64,000 nucleotides of DNA from Clostridium akagii DSM 12554 (GTDB taxonomy: Bacteria > Bacillota > Clostridia > Clostridiales > Clostridiaceae), in assembly GCF_000686725.1 (NCBI RefSeq), contig NZ_JMLK01000006.1, positions 1 through 64,000 of the forward strand, written 5' to 3'. The position numbers and the translations under genes are program-made. Below, piece after piece: positions 8,138-15,826 of this stretch (positions are counted from its first letter, which is position 1; the number at the start of each line of letters is the position of its first letter). The notes beneath the pieces were generated by a model, which ran no database searches, had not been told where the DNA came from, and saw only the letters and a list, made by a program, of their open reading frames with translations.

Positions 8138-8240
8138 TGTTCTTTTAGAAACCAAGTGCTTTTTATAGCTTGATAATCTCTAATCATAGATTCATCTTCA
8201 AATAGTATGTGAGATAATTTGCCATTAAGGTGTTTTTTTA
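8101..8240 (-). mobile_element. IS630-family transposase fragment
   Basis: Reading the minus strand from about 8240 gives KLSHILFEDESMIRDYQA, then TWFLKEHQKKIPTF. This matches the middle of IS630-family DDE transposases, where the second catalytic Asp lies in the FEDES motif. Only about 45 codons survive and no terminal repeats are visible. Its 3' side overlaps the end of the NTF2-like gene. Confidence 0.7.
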
Positions 8241-8402
8241 GTTTGGATTATTATATTAATCGTATTTTAATACATGAATTATTGGTAGCACTAAATTATT
8301 TTTAACTAGTTACGATAAATGATATGTAACAAGGTATTTTAAGAATTGTTAAAATCTAACATTATCACAATATGAAGATTTTATATTTTGGAGATGTTTA
8401 AT

Positions 8403-8585
8403 GTGGTGAATGATAACAAATATGAGAATGATATAAAAGAACTTTGTGAGCATATGATTCATTTATTAGATAAACTTAAGCAAAGAGGTTTAATAGATGA
8501 GCAGGAATATGAAAGTCTTACGTATCAAAAGAAAAGATTTTTGGATAGTAGATCTAATAAATTAGAAATGAAAATACAAAATTAA
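8403..8585 (+). CDS. Small helical SHOCT-like protein (paralogue at 23191)
   Basis: 60 residues from GTG at 8403; GGAGATG lies 6-12 bases upstream. An earlier TTG at 8388 overlaps that site and is unlikely. The sequence is a charged helix (DIKELCEHMIHLLDKLK) followed by RGLIDEQEYESLTYQKKRF, which resembles the SHOCT pattern of a short helix pair ending in (I/L)DxxEYE. A close paralogue with similar upstream DNA is at 23191-23352. It converges with the Spo0E-like gene, overlapping by 4 bp. Function unknown. Confidence 0.65.
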   Translation: MVNDNKYENDIKELCEHMIHLLDKLKQRGLIDEQEYESLTYQKKRFLDSRSNKLEMKIQN

Positions 8586-8845
8586 TCGTTACTAAAATTA
8601 GATTTGTCATCATTGGAGTAATACCTATTAATAAGCTCGTCCAATTCTGTACTTAATTTAATCAATTTATTATCCGATATGTCACAATCGTTTAATAACA
8701 GATAATCTATTTGTCTTCTCAGGGTTTCTATATTTTTATTTTCTATGCCTGATCTAATTATTTTATCATGGGATATGTCATGCTCGTTTAATAATATATA
8801 ATCTAGTTGCTCTCTCACAATTTCTAGATTTCCAACTAAATTCAT
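8582..8845 (-). CDS. Spo0E-like aspartyl-phosphate phosphatase with two tandem domains
   Basis: 87 residues from the ATG at 8845, which has AAAGGA upstream at proper spacing; an ATG three codons earlier is too close to it. The C-terminal half is a Spo0E domain: IETLRRQIDYLLLND, then LIKLSTELDELINRYY, where most relatives have SQELD. The N-terminal half repeats the same helical pattern (IVREQLDYILLNEHDISHDKIIRSG) but has lost the S-x-E-L-D core. Single-domain Spo0E proteins of 50-60 residues dephosphorylate Spo0A~P and delay sporulation. The doubled form may be a self-paired dimer mimic with one active face. Confidence 0.75.
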   Translation of the reverse strand: MNLVGNLEIVREQLDYILLNEHDISHDKIIRSGIENKNIETLRRQIDYLLLNDCDISDNKLIKLSTELDELINRYYSNDDKSNFSND

Positions 8846-8881
8846 AAGTATCATTCCTTTTTGTTTATATTTATATATTTG

Positions 8882-8917
8882 TTATGTCACACAATTGTAA
8901 TATAGTTTGTGACATAA
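8882..8917. promoter_or_regulatory. 10-bp inverted repeat upstream of the Spo0E-like gene
   Basis: TTATGTCACA (8882-8891) and its exact complement (8908-8917) flank 16 bases, 37 bp upstream of the Spo0E-like start. It is a candidate operator or start-site hairpin. Confidence 0.45.
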
Positions 8918-9038
8918 ATCAATACAAAACAAATAAATATTTTAATACATAATTATTTGGTTCATATATAGACAATTTTAAAAAAAGTGTCTATACTATT
9001 GACTTAAATCCAAAGTAAGCTATGGAGTGAGAGATAAT

Positions 9039-9200
9039 ATGCATTTGTTGTTTCAAGCACAATTACGAAAGAGTGATGATCTTACAGCAGATTTAAGTAA
9101 CTTATTATTCAGTGAGAAACATCCCCCTACATGTCTTTCTAAATATTTGGGTATTAGTATCAACAGCCTGTCTACACCCACGGTGAGACTGTGGTTTTGA
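9039..9200 (+). CDS. Hypothetical short frame
   Basis: 53 codons from ATG, preceded by GGAGTGAGAG at a plausible distance. QLRKSDDLTADLSNLLFSEKH is readable. I do not recognise it, and it ends where decayed phage DNA begins. It could be a truncated phage or accessory protein. Confidence 0.3.
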   Translation: MHLLFQAQLRKSDDLTADLSNLLFSEKHPPTCLSKYLGISINSLSTPTVRLWF

Positions 9201-9362
9201 AGAACCTATACTAATTTAAAGCAGAAAGGTGCTCGTGGTAAACATGAATCATCATCTAAATTAAAAGATTAAATTAGATGCATTTCAGAAAGAAAACTAT
9301 GATTTAATAGTTCAAGAGATAACTAAGATAAAAAAAGAAAATAAATTCTAGAATGGTGATAT
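9201..9362 (+). pseudogene. Decayed phage-like coding fragments
   Basis: A 25-codon piece at 9276-9350 (KLDAFQKENYDLIVQEITK) ends in a stop and has no start. Its composition and position just before a phage-type regulator remnant suggest remains of the same prophage segment. Confidence 0.4.
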
Positions 9363-9705
9363 ATGGACAAGTTAATATTTATTAAGTCGCTGATAAAAAA
9401 GGAGGAATGAATCCATGGAATCTGAGCAAATAAATTTAACAGTCCAGTTGAAAATGAAATGATAACCAGAAGATATAAATCAGAGTGGCTTAAAAAAAGG
9501 AAACATAAGCTAGAGGTGCAGATAGAAAAAATTGATAATGCACTTGAGATATTAACGGATAGAGAATATAAGATAATAGAACTTAGGTATTTTGTAAATA
9601 TATCCAATAAGTATGTAGCAACAAGACTGGATTTAATGGAGCAAAGGGTAAGTGAAGCCTAAGATAGTAAATAAGTTAATTAACCTGGTATTAGTAATGT
9701 AGGAA
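9363..9705 (+). pseudogene. Phage late-gene activator (RinA/ArpU-type sigma-like) remnant
   Basis: The start MDKLIFIKSLIKKEE matches the opening of small phage transcription regulators but ends in TGA at 9408. A shifted frame resumes with PVENEMITRRYKSEW, a coiled coil, and the sigma-70 region-4-like ILTDREYKIIELRYF. A further shift near 9658 moves the end (KIVNKLIN) to another frame. At least two frame changes make it non-functional. Confidence 0.7.
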
Positions 9706-9833
9706 TAACGAACAGTTGGTTCACCATATGAAAATAAGGCAATCTAACTATCGTAAATGAAAATACGAACAATGTACTTTGAAAATTGAATAATACGGTG
9801 TTAAAAAGCGGAAATAAGAGTTTATTACCATAC

Positions 9834-9905
9834 TAATATGATATAATTATCATTAATTAAGTCATATTGGTAAAAAACTGCGAAGTACAGATTATTTATT
9901 AATCT
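9834..9905 (+). promoter_or_regulatory. Conserved promoter/leader, copy in unit C1
   Basis: TATGATATAATT (9837-9848) gives a -10 hexamer. It is followed by TTAAGTCATA and a GCGAAGTACAGATTATTTAT block. Similar promoter-leader sequence precedes the VOC gene (13398-13455) and the C2 gene (21820-21875). Confidence 0.6.
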
Positions 9906-9961
9906 ATAGATTAATTGGCGGATATTAAATGATTTTATACATGGTTTCGGGAGGCATTTTT

Positions 9962-10318
9962 ATGATAGAAAGAGGAGTAATTCTTGCTTATGTAAAGGAA
10001 AAATTTGATACAGAGCCAGACTATCCTTGGTTTAAGTATCCAAATTATGCGGTACTTAGACATAAGAGTGGTGGAAAATGGTATGGAATAATTATGAATG
10101 TACCAAGAATTAAATTAGGCTTAACAGGAGAAGGAAGTGCTGAGATATTAGACTTGAAGTGTGACCCAGAATTAAACAGTTTCTTAAGAAGCCAACAAGG
10201 AATTTTGTCTGCATACCATATGAATAAAAAACACTGGATTACAATTGTTTTGGATAGCCCTTTTCATAAAGAAGAAATCTACAATTTAATTAATCTGAGC
10301 TATGATTTAACAAAATAG
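9962..10318 (+). CDS. MmcQ/YjbR family protein
   Basis: 118 residues from the ATG behind GGGAGG; an ATG at 9929 lacks a ribosome binding site. The family pattern is clear: DTEPDYPWFKYPNYAVLRH near the start, KWYGIIMNV, then LKCDPEL and the C-terminal GILSAYHMNKKHWITI, characteristic of the CyaY-like-fold MmcQ/YjbR proteins. Members are thought to bind DNA or small ligands; function is not established. It is the only gene in inverted-repeat unit C1. Confidence 0.88.
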   Translation: MIERGVILAYVKEKFDTEPDYPWFKYPNYAVLRHKSGGKWYGIIMNVPRIKLGLTGEGSAEILDLKCDPELNSFLRSQQGILSAYHMNKKHWITIVLDSPFHKEEIYNLINLSYDLTK

Positions 10319-10561
10319 AAATTGATGAACAAAAATAAAATATAATACACAAAATTCTAATTTAGCGTCACAAATTAAAAACTGAACAATTATTTAAAAC
10401 ACCGCATTATTCATAAATGGATTTTGTGGTGGTTTTACTTCGCATTTCAAAGATTATATGTAGCAATATAGAGCAAATCAAGAGCTAACAATATAGATTG
10501 AAAATAACACTTAAATGCATTTGAAACAAATATTAAAAATATCTTAAAAATATATTAAATC

Positions 10562-10832
10562 ATAGTAGTATGATAATATTATAGAAAAAGTAAGAAGGGA
10601 ACATTCAGAAATGAGTGTTCTTTCTTTATGTCATAAAATAGTTATGCATATTCAGTAATGCATGGAATATCTGAAGATTATAATCTAGGCGATATAACAA
10701 AAGTTGATATTAGTAATATTAAACAAAGGTAGGGATGAAGCAGGCAGTCAACTGGACAAGATGGCTGGTGACAGTATTGTGATTGATGTGTTAGAAAATA
10801 TACTAAGTGAATTATTTACATCTAGTATTTAA
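10562..10832 (+). pseudogene. Second methyltransferase copy, reduced by a large internal deletion
   Basis: Upstream DNA (10562-10640) matches 2846-2925. Coding similarity starts at YAYSVMHGISEDYNLGDITKVDI and then jumps directly to the C-terminal end (GRDEAGSQLDKMAGDSIVI, ILSELF). About 600 bp present in the 3.0-3.9 kb copy are missing. The codon that is TAA in that copy is GAA here, so the stop there is a secondary mutation. The copy ends in tail-repeat copy 2. Confidence 0.85.
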
Positions 10833-10965
10833 TGTGGACATAGCATTGTCACAAATTAAGGTTAGTATATAAATATAGAGATTACCCCTCTTATATATAG
10901 GCATTTGGTTAATTCCAAGTGCTATTTTTACGTAATAAATAGAATTATAGATAAAGGTAGTTACT
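10831..10965 (+). repeat. Three-copy 3' tail element, copy 2
   Basis: Same landmarks as at 3932-4065: GACATAG/TTGTCA dyad, TTAGTATATAAATATAGAG, TTACCCC, and terminator stem GCATTTGG/CCAAGTGC followed by TATTTTT. It is about 90% similar to copy 1 by eye. Confidence 0.8.
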
Positions 10966-11178
10966 ACAAATTAATTATATGAAATGGTGTAAGGCAAACG
11001 GCATTTAATTTATTATTAAAGGGGGGCCAGGATATTTATCTTATTTGTTAAGATAAAAATTCTGGAGTTTTAAATACTTCTAATACCTTAAAATTAAAGC
11101 AAAATAATAAAAAAATAGTTAAAAGAAGGAAAATACGTTTTAAATATAGAAGTATAAAGCGGAAAGGTGAGTGGTAGT

Positions 11179-11397
11179 ATGGAAAAATATAAATTTGATT
11201 ATGAGAATTTAATGAGTATATCAATTTTAGCAGCACAAATTAAAGCAATAGAAAAAGTACTACTGAAGAATGGGACAACTACAATAGAAGAATTGGAACA
11301 ATACAGAAAAGAATGTTTAGAACCATTAATCAAAGCATGCAAAGAAGGTGAAATTGTAAGTGATAAATATATTAAATTACTTGAAGATAGCATATAA
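11179..11397 (+). CDS. Small hypothetical protein
   Basis: 72 residues. The ATG at 11179 lies 9 bases after AGGTGA; a GTG four codons earlier overlaps that site. The sequence is acidic and helical (EKYKFDYENLMSISILAAQ, TTTIEELEQYRKEC), without a recognisable domain. It lies just downstream of the decayed phage/methyltransferase segment and may be an accessory phage gene. Confidence 0.5.
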   Translation: MEKYKFDYENLMSISILAAQIKAIEKVLLKNGTTTIEELEQYRKECLEPLIKACKEGEIVSDKYIKLLEDSI

Positions 11398-11598
11398 AAT
11401 ATTATGTAGAAAGAGAAAATATAAAAATAGATTCTGATTGGTACTGAGGTAGCATTACAGTTTCGCCAAGTGTACTATATTGTGACATTAATAGTTAGTC
11501 TTATTTATGGCTGTATTAATTAAAAAAACCTAAGAAATATGGTTCTAAAAACGATTACAAAACATAAAATGTATAAAAACATTAAATAACAAAAAATG

Positions 11599-11627
11599 TT
11601 GCTATTCCCATTTTGCTATTGTATAAT
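11599..11627 (+). promoter_or_regulatory. Promoter of the peptide-receptor operon
   Basis: TTGCTA (11599-11604) and TATAAT (11622-11627) are separated by exactly 17 bases, 36 bp before the receptor start. Two GCTATT words (11601-11606, 11615-11620) lie in and next to the -35 and spacer and could be part of an operator. Confidence 0.65.
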
Positions 11628-11663
11628 ATACATATATAGAATATTGTGGGAAAAGGTGATGTA

Positions 11664-12935
11664 ATGAAATTTTTAACGACGGGAGAAAAGGTTAGGAAGC
11701 TAAGGGAGCAATTAAATATTAAACAAGAGGATTTAATTTCAGAAAGAGTAACTAGAGGACTCATAAGTATGATTGAAACAGGCAGAAGAGATATAACCTT
11801 TGCTACAGGAGTGAGCCTAGCTGAAAAATTTAACGAAAAAGCTGAAGAACTTAACATTATAATGAATATTGATGAAGTATATTTAATGCGTTCCCCAGCT
11901 GAAGATGCTGAAATTTATTGTTTAAATAAGCTTAAAAATGATGACATAACGGAAAGTACCATAAAAGAAATTTTTGAATTAATCCACCAATATGATTTAT
12001 TATTTGTACAGGCTAAAACATGTTTTAAAATTGGAGAAATTAATGAAGAAAAGAAAAATTTTGATGATGCTTGTATTAACTATGACAAGGCTATAAAAAT
12101 ATACAGGACTATGGGTAAAATCGAAGAGTTAGGACAGGTTTATCTTAGAATGGGTATCTCTAAAGGTAAAGACTTACAACATGATACAGCTATAGTTTAT
12201 TTTAATTCAAGCCAATATTATTCATTTATTTATGATGATAAGAAGGTTCAACAATCGTCTTTGTACAATTTGGCGAATGCATATAAAAAAACAAATAAAA
12301 TTAAGTTGGCTTTAGAGACAATTGAAAAATATTTAGAAATAAGTGATGAAACGGACCACTTTTATTATTTCGGGTTTAATACTAAAGCAATTTGCCATGA
12401 ACTGAATGGAGATTATGATAGAGCTATAGATACTTATAAGGATTTGCTTACTAAAATTTCAGATAACGAAACTCCTGTTTTGGGTTATGTATACAATAAT
12501 TTGGGATTAAATTATTGTCATAAAGATGAATTTAAGGAGAGTTTAAAATACTTTGAAATGGCAGAAAAATTTAAAGGTCAATTTAATAAATCAAATTTGT
12601 CACATAGCTTAATTGAAAAATCAAATGTTTTTTTGAAACAAAATTTATATAGTGATGCAATTAAAACTATAGATTTAGGTTTAAATTATGCCTTAGAGTA
12701 CAATGACATAGAATATTTAATAAAAGGCTATTATACATTGGAAGATATATACGATAAATTAAATAATTTGGTTAATTTAGAAAGTGTCTATATGAAATTG
12801 ATTGAACTATTAAAGATTAAAAAGGATAAAAATAATCTTAAATCAATTTATGATAAAATAGCTCTTATGTACTCTAAACAAGGGAAATCAATACCTTGTG
12901 AAAAGTATTTAATATTATCAAATGATTTAAATTAA
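11664..12935 (+). CDS. RRNPP-type peptide receptor (HTH + TPR regulator)
   Basis: 423 residues from the ATG behind AAAAGGTGATG. The N terminus is an XRE helix-turn-helix (GEKVRKLREQLNIKQEDL, RGLISMIETGRRDIT; about 6-55). The rest is helical tetratricopeptide repeats, e.g. FKIGEINEEKKNFDDACINY, YLRMGISKGKDLQHDTAIVY, NNLGLNYCHKDEFKESLKYF. This is the architecture of PlcR/NprR/Rgg and the clostridial Qsr receptors, which bind re-imported peptides in the TPR groove. A gene for a secreted peptide precursor starts 15 bp downstream on the same transcript, the classic receptor-signal pairing. Confidence 0.88.
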   Translation: MKFLTTGEKVRKLREQLNIKQEDLISERVTRGLISMIETGRRDITFATGVSLAEKFNEKAEELNIIMNIDEVYLMRSPAEDAEIYCLNKLKNDDITESTIKEIFELIHQYDLLFVQAKTCFKIGEINEEKKNFDDACINYDKAIKIYRTMGKIEELGQVYLRMGISKGKDLQHDTAIVYFNSSQYYSFIYDDKKVQQSSLYNLANAYKKTNKIKLALETIEKYLEISDETDHFYYFGFNTKAICHELNGDYDRAIDTYKDLLTKISDNETPVLGYVYNNLGLNYCHKDEFKESLKYFEMAEKFKGQFNKSNLSHSLIEKSNVFLKQNLYSDAIKTIDLGLNYALEYNDIEYLIKGYYTLEDIYDKLNNLVNLESVYMKLIELLKIKKDKNNLKSIYDKIALMYSKQGKSIPCEKYLILSNDLN

Positions 12936-12949
12936 TAGGGGGAATAGTT

Positions 12950-13204
12950 ATGAAATTTAAAATTTTACGTAATGTCACTCTAGGTATAGGTTGTTCAATG
13001 TTAGCACTTACATTATTATCGGGTGTAGTAAAAAATTATAATGTAACAAGTGGTTTAAGCGGAAATACCATACACGTTGACGAGGATTCACCATATGGAA
13101 TGGTTCAATCAAAACACATAATCCATATAGATCAGGGTTCACCATATGGAATGATTCAATCTAACCATGGAATCAATATAGACATGGATTCACCATTAGG
13201 ATGA
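12950..13204 (+). CDS. Secreted signalling-peptide precursor with tandem repeats
   Basis: 84 residues; GGGGGAATAG precedes the ATG. Residues 1-25 form a signal peptide (basic MKFKILR, then a hydrophobic stretch with LTLLSG). After a short linker come three in-phase repeats of 17 residues: 41-57 (IHVDEDSPYGMVQSKHI), 58-74 (IHIDQGSPYGMIQSNHG) and a partial third, 75-84 (INIDMDSPLG), ending at the stop. The core is I-(H/N)-(I/V)-D-x-(D/G)-S-P-(Y/L)-G. RRNPP precursors carry the mature peptide at or near the C terminus after Sec export; here it would be made in up to three variants. No ORF of this type elsewhere in the window. Confidence 0.82.
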   Translation: MKFKILRNVTLGIGCSMLALTLLSGVVKNYNVTSGLSGNTIHVDEDSPYGMVQSKHIIHIDQGSPYGMIQSNHGINIDMDSPLG

Positions 13205-13210
13205 TTTAAT

Positions 13211-13239
13211 AAAAAACTAGGCCAACCACCTAGTTTTTT
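13211..13239 (+). terminator. Terminator of the receptor-peptide operon
   Basis: AAAAAACTAGG (13211-13221) pairs with CCTAGTTTTTT (13229-13239) across a 7-base loop, 7 bp after the precursor stop. It is a strong intrinsic terminator and effectively bidirectional. Confidence 0.85.
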
Positions 13240-13397
13240 ATTTTGAACTAAAACAAGGTGAATTTCCAGTATTATATTCAGGTAAAAATGTAATTGTTTA
13301 CAGGTAATATTAAGCAAGCAGCATTAACTCCACATTGGAGAATTTTATAATAAGAATCAAAATAATATAAAATTTACCAATAATAATATGATATAAT

Positions 13398-13455
13398 TTT
13401 TATAGAATTTAAGTTGCTATAGTAAAATATTGCGACACAGGGATTATTTATATAA
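13398..13455 (+). promoter_or_regulatory. Conserved promoter/leader, copy before the VOC gene
   Basis: TATGATATAATT, then TTTAAGTTGC and GCGACACAGGGATTATTTAT match the leaders at 9834 and 21820. The inverted-repeat ends seen in units C1 and C2 are absent here. Confidence 0.5.
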
Positions 13456-13481
13456 TAAGAAATATGGGGAGGAGTAATTGA

Positions 13482-13865
13482 ATGAAAATTAATCATATAG
13501 CTTTATATGTAAAAGATTTAGAAAGGGCAAAAGAATTTTACAAGAAATACTTTGGTGCAATAGAAAATGAAAAATATCACAATTCGAAAACCGGGTTGGA
13601 AACATATTTTTTATCTTTTTCTGGCGAAGAACGGTTGGAAATCATGACCATTCCAGAATTGCATGAAAATGAAAAGAATATGAAGCATTATGGTTACATT
13701 CATTTAGCTTTTAGTGTTGGCAGTAAACAAAAAGTGGATGACTTGACATATATGCTTAAAAAAGATGGCTATACCGTGATAAGTGGACCAAGGATAACAG
13801 GTGATGGATATTACGAAAGCTGTTGCCTTGATTCAGAAAACAATCAAATTGAAATTGTGGAATAA
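13482..13865 (+). CDS. VOC (glyoxalase/bleomycin resistance) superfamily protein
   Basis: 127 residues with two beta-alpha-beta-beta-beta modules. MKINHIALYVKDLERAKEFYKKYFG is the usual opening with the first metal-ligand His. GYIHLAFSVGS has the second His. YYESCCLDSENNQIEIVE supplies the last acidic ligand near the C terminus. Members are metal-dependent lyases or dioxygenases, or bind antibiotics; the substrate is unknown. GGGGAGGAG precedes the ATG. Confidence 0.88.
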   Translation: MKINHIALYVKDLERAKEFYKKYFGAIENEKYHNSKTGLETYFLSFSGEERLEIMTIPELHENEKNMKHYGYIHLAFSVGSKQKVDDLTYMLKKDGYTVISGPRITGDGYYESCCLDSENNQIEIVE

Positions 13866-14028
13866 AAAGAGTAATCTCCGAGGTTCAAATTAGAATTTTG
13901 CGAAGTAATGAAATTACTTCAAACTTTTCGTACTATATGAAACAAGGATAAAAATATATCTAGGTAAAATAATTGTATTTAATGTATCACATTAATAGTA
14001 TTTTTGTAAAATTAAGGAGGTAACTGAG

Positions 14029-14259
14029 ATGAATAAATTCATAACAATTATTTTGTACTTACTACCTATATTACTTGTTAGTATTCTAACAAAACGGATA
14101 ACTTGTTTTTTGTTCAGTGCAGGAATTATGACCATCATACTTGGATTTAGCATGGAATTTATTCCAAATATCATTAGATATAAAAAGAATAAATCAAATG
14201 CTTATATTTGTATAATAGTTGCGGGGTTTTGTTTAATTTGGGTTTCATTAATGAACTGA
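14029..14259 (+). CDS. Small membrane protein, function unknown
   Basis: 76 residues behind AAGGAGG. Three hydrophobic segments are visible: about 4-20 (ITIILYLLPILLVSIL), 26-45 (CFLFSAGIMTIILGFSM) and 58-74 (AYICIIVAGFCLIWVSL), with basic residues between the second and third. No known domain is recognised. It stands alone between the VOC gene and the convergent K+ channel. A hairpin with a long loop (AATTGAAGGT/ACCTTCAATT, about 14336-14382) follows. Confidence 0.6.
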   Translation: MNKFITIILYLLPILLVSILTKRITCFLFSAGIMTIILGFSMEFIPNIIRYKKNKSNAYICIIVAGFCLIWVSLMN

Positions 14260-14415
14260 TTTAATCTTAAACTTTAATCAATATTTTTAAAAAATTATCT
14301 TAAAGAGAAAGGGCTCATAAGTCATACCAATTGTGAATTGAAGGTTTACAGCTATATTTGCTACAACAAAGGCACCTTCAATTAGCAGCAACTAGTAATA
14401 TAGTCATATAAAGCA

Positions 14416-15177
14416 TTATTTTAACGCTTTAAGCACTTTATATATATCATATATATCCTCACTACTTAAGTCATCAAAATTATCTAGCTTGGTTTTTATA
14501 TCTTCTATGGTTTGGTTTTTATAGCTTGTATTAGTATTTTTTCTAAGAAAAAATACTGATATAGTACCGGTAAGCATGCCCAGAAATCCTATACCTACAA
14601 GCATAAGTATACTTGCGATTATTCTGCCAATAGGTGTGGCAGGTGATATATCGCCATATCCTACAGTTGTAAGAGTAACAAAACTCCACCAAAGTGCATT
14701 CCCATATGAAATGCCTTCAGCAAAGTGTATTCCTAGAGTTCCAACAAAAAGTGCAGTTAAAGTAAACCAGATTACATAATGAAAATTGTTTGTTTTTAAG
14801 AAGTCATCTATATGTTTCCGAATTTTCAATAGAAATACTGCTGATCTAAGTATTTTTAGAGTCTTAAATAATTTAGTGAATTTAAGTGTTCTTGCTAATC
14901 TTAGTATTTTAGCTGCTTGAAAAATTGAGTTAAATGGTATTATTGTAATTAAATCAATAATATTACTCTTAAAAAATGCTTTTTTGTTTTTTGACAGAAT
15001 TAATCTTGTAAAATAATCTATAGAGAAAACAATTAATACTGCGTTGTCTATAATATCGAATATATCTGTAATTTTATTAGACAAGGTATAAGAGCTATCA
15101 ATTATTAACATAATAATAACTACCAAAGACAGTAAAGCCATTACTATATCATAAATTAATTTCTTGTTTTTAAACAT
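14416..15177 (-). CDS. Voltage-gated-type potassium channel
   Basis: 253 residues with six membrane segments. S1-S3 are followed by a positively charged S4-like helix (AAKILRLARTLKFTKLF). S5, a pore helix and the selectivity filter TVGYGD (about residue 173) come next, then S6 (ASILMLVGIGFLGML) and a 45-residue cytoplasmic tail. The GYGD filter marks K+ selectivity. The S4 Arg/Lys spacing resembles Kv/KvAP channels, so voltage sensing is plausible. It is monocistronic, and its function is probably membrane-potential or osmotic control. Confidence 0.92.
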   Translation of the reverse strand: MFKNKKLIYDIVMALLSLVVIIMLIIDSSYTLSNKITDIFDIIDNAVLIVFSIDYFTRLILSKNKKAFFKSNIIDLITIIPFNSIFQAAKILRLARTLKFTKLFKTLKILRSAVFLLKIRKHIDDFLKTNNFHYVIWFTLTALFVGTLGIHFAEGISYGNALWWSFVTLTTVGYGDISPATPIGRIIASILMLVGIGFLGMLTGTISVFFLRKNTNTSYKNQTIEDIKTKLDNFDDLSSEDIYDIYKVLKALK

Positions 15178-15326
15178 AGATTCATCCCCTAATTATGTAT
15201 GCTAAAAATGAAATCATTAAATTGGGCTATTTTTAACAATCATATCATATTTAGAGATGAATTACATAATATTATACAATTTTGTAATGCTGAATGAGTA
15301 AATGACACGCCATTTAAGAAAATATA

Positions 15327-15794
15327 TTGAATATATTTATATTATGTTTAGTTGCATTTGCCTTATTAACTGGATGTGAATCTAGTACTACAGGAAATGC
15401 TATAAAAAAAGCAAAGGTAAAACCAAAAATAAAAATTACCGCACAGCTAATTGTAAATAAGTTAAAAGAAAAAGATACACAATATATGACAAATATTAGT
15501 GTAATAACAGCTGAAAATGATCCTAATAAATTTTTAGGAAGACCAAATGAGTATACTGAAAAAATAACATGGGCGGATAGCAGATCAAAGGATTCAAATG
15601 TAGATTGTTCTGTTGAATTATTTAAAAATAAAGAAGATGCAACAAATAGGAAAAAGTATATACAAAATATAATAAAATCGATGCCTATGCTAACACAGTA
15701 TGTAGAACAAAAAAACAATGTATTAATAAGAATAGATAGAGTCTTAACACCAGATCAAGCAAATGAATATATAAATATCTTCAAATCAATATAG
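15327..15794 (+). CDS. Putative lipoprotein
   Basis: 155 residues from TTG; no ATG is available in frame. A short hydrophobic leader ends in LLTGC, a lipobox placing Cys17 at the membrane-anchored N terminus. The mature part has TGNAIKKAKVKPK followed by an ENDPNKFLGRPNEYTEKI segment and a charged C-terminal domain. Similar lipoproteins of unknown function occur in Firmicutes. The weak start region and missing strong ribosome binding site suggest low expression or a slightly damaged 5' end. Confidence 0.65.
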   Translation: MNIFILCLVAFALLTGCESSTTGNAIKKAKVKPKIKITAQLIVNKLKEKDTQYMTNISVITAENDPNKFLGRPNEYTEKITWADSRSKDSNVDCSVELFKNKEDATNRKKYIQNIIKSMPMLTQYVEQKNNVLIRIDRVLTPDQANEYINIFKSI

Positions 15795-15826
15795 TGGAGT
15801 TAATAGACTAATGTAATCATTGCAAC

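Larger units (their letters stand above)
9787..10413. repeat. Inverted-repeat-bounded unit C1
   Basis: TGAATAATACGGTGTT (9787-9802) and AACACCGCATTATTCA (10398-10413) are inverted complements at 15 of 16 positions and enclose one gene with its own promoter. Sequence outside and inside the ends is shared with unit C2 (21739-22864): on the left AAAATACGA.CAATGT.CTTTGAAAATTG, on the right AAAACTGAACAATTATTTAA and CATAAATGGATTTTG. The right end also forms a terminator (AAAACACC with a downstream GGTGGTTTT). Confidence 0.75.
10319..11178. other. Long gene-poor region
   Basis: Holds the right end of unit C1 (10398-10450), a terminator-like hairpin at about 10603-10622 (GAACATTC/GAGTGTTC then T-rich), the deleted methyltransferase copy (10562-10832) and tail-repeat copy 2. 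From 10966 to 11160 I see no gene, only AT-rich DNA with a GGGGGG tract at 11022-11027. Confidence 0.55.

Noticed and set aside
9787-10413. Integron attC site or insertion-sequence ends for units C1/C2
   Set aside because: No GTTRRRY core, no transposase inside and no visible target-site duplication. The repeat ends are recorded instead as an unexplained unit.
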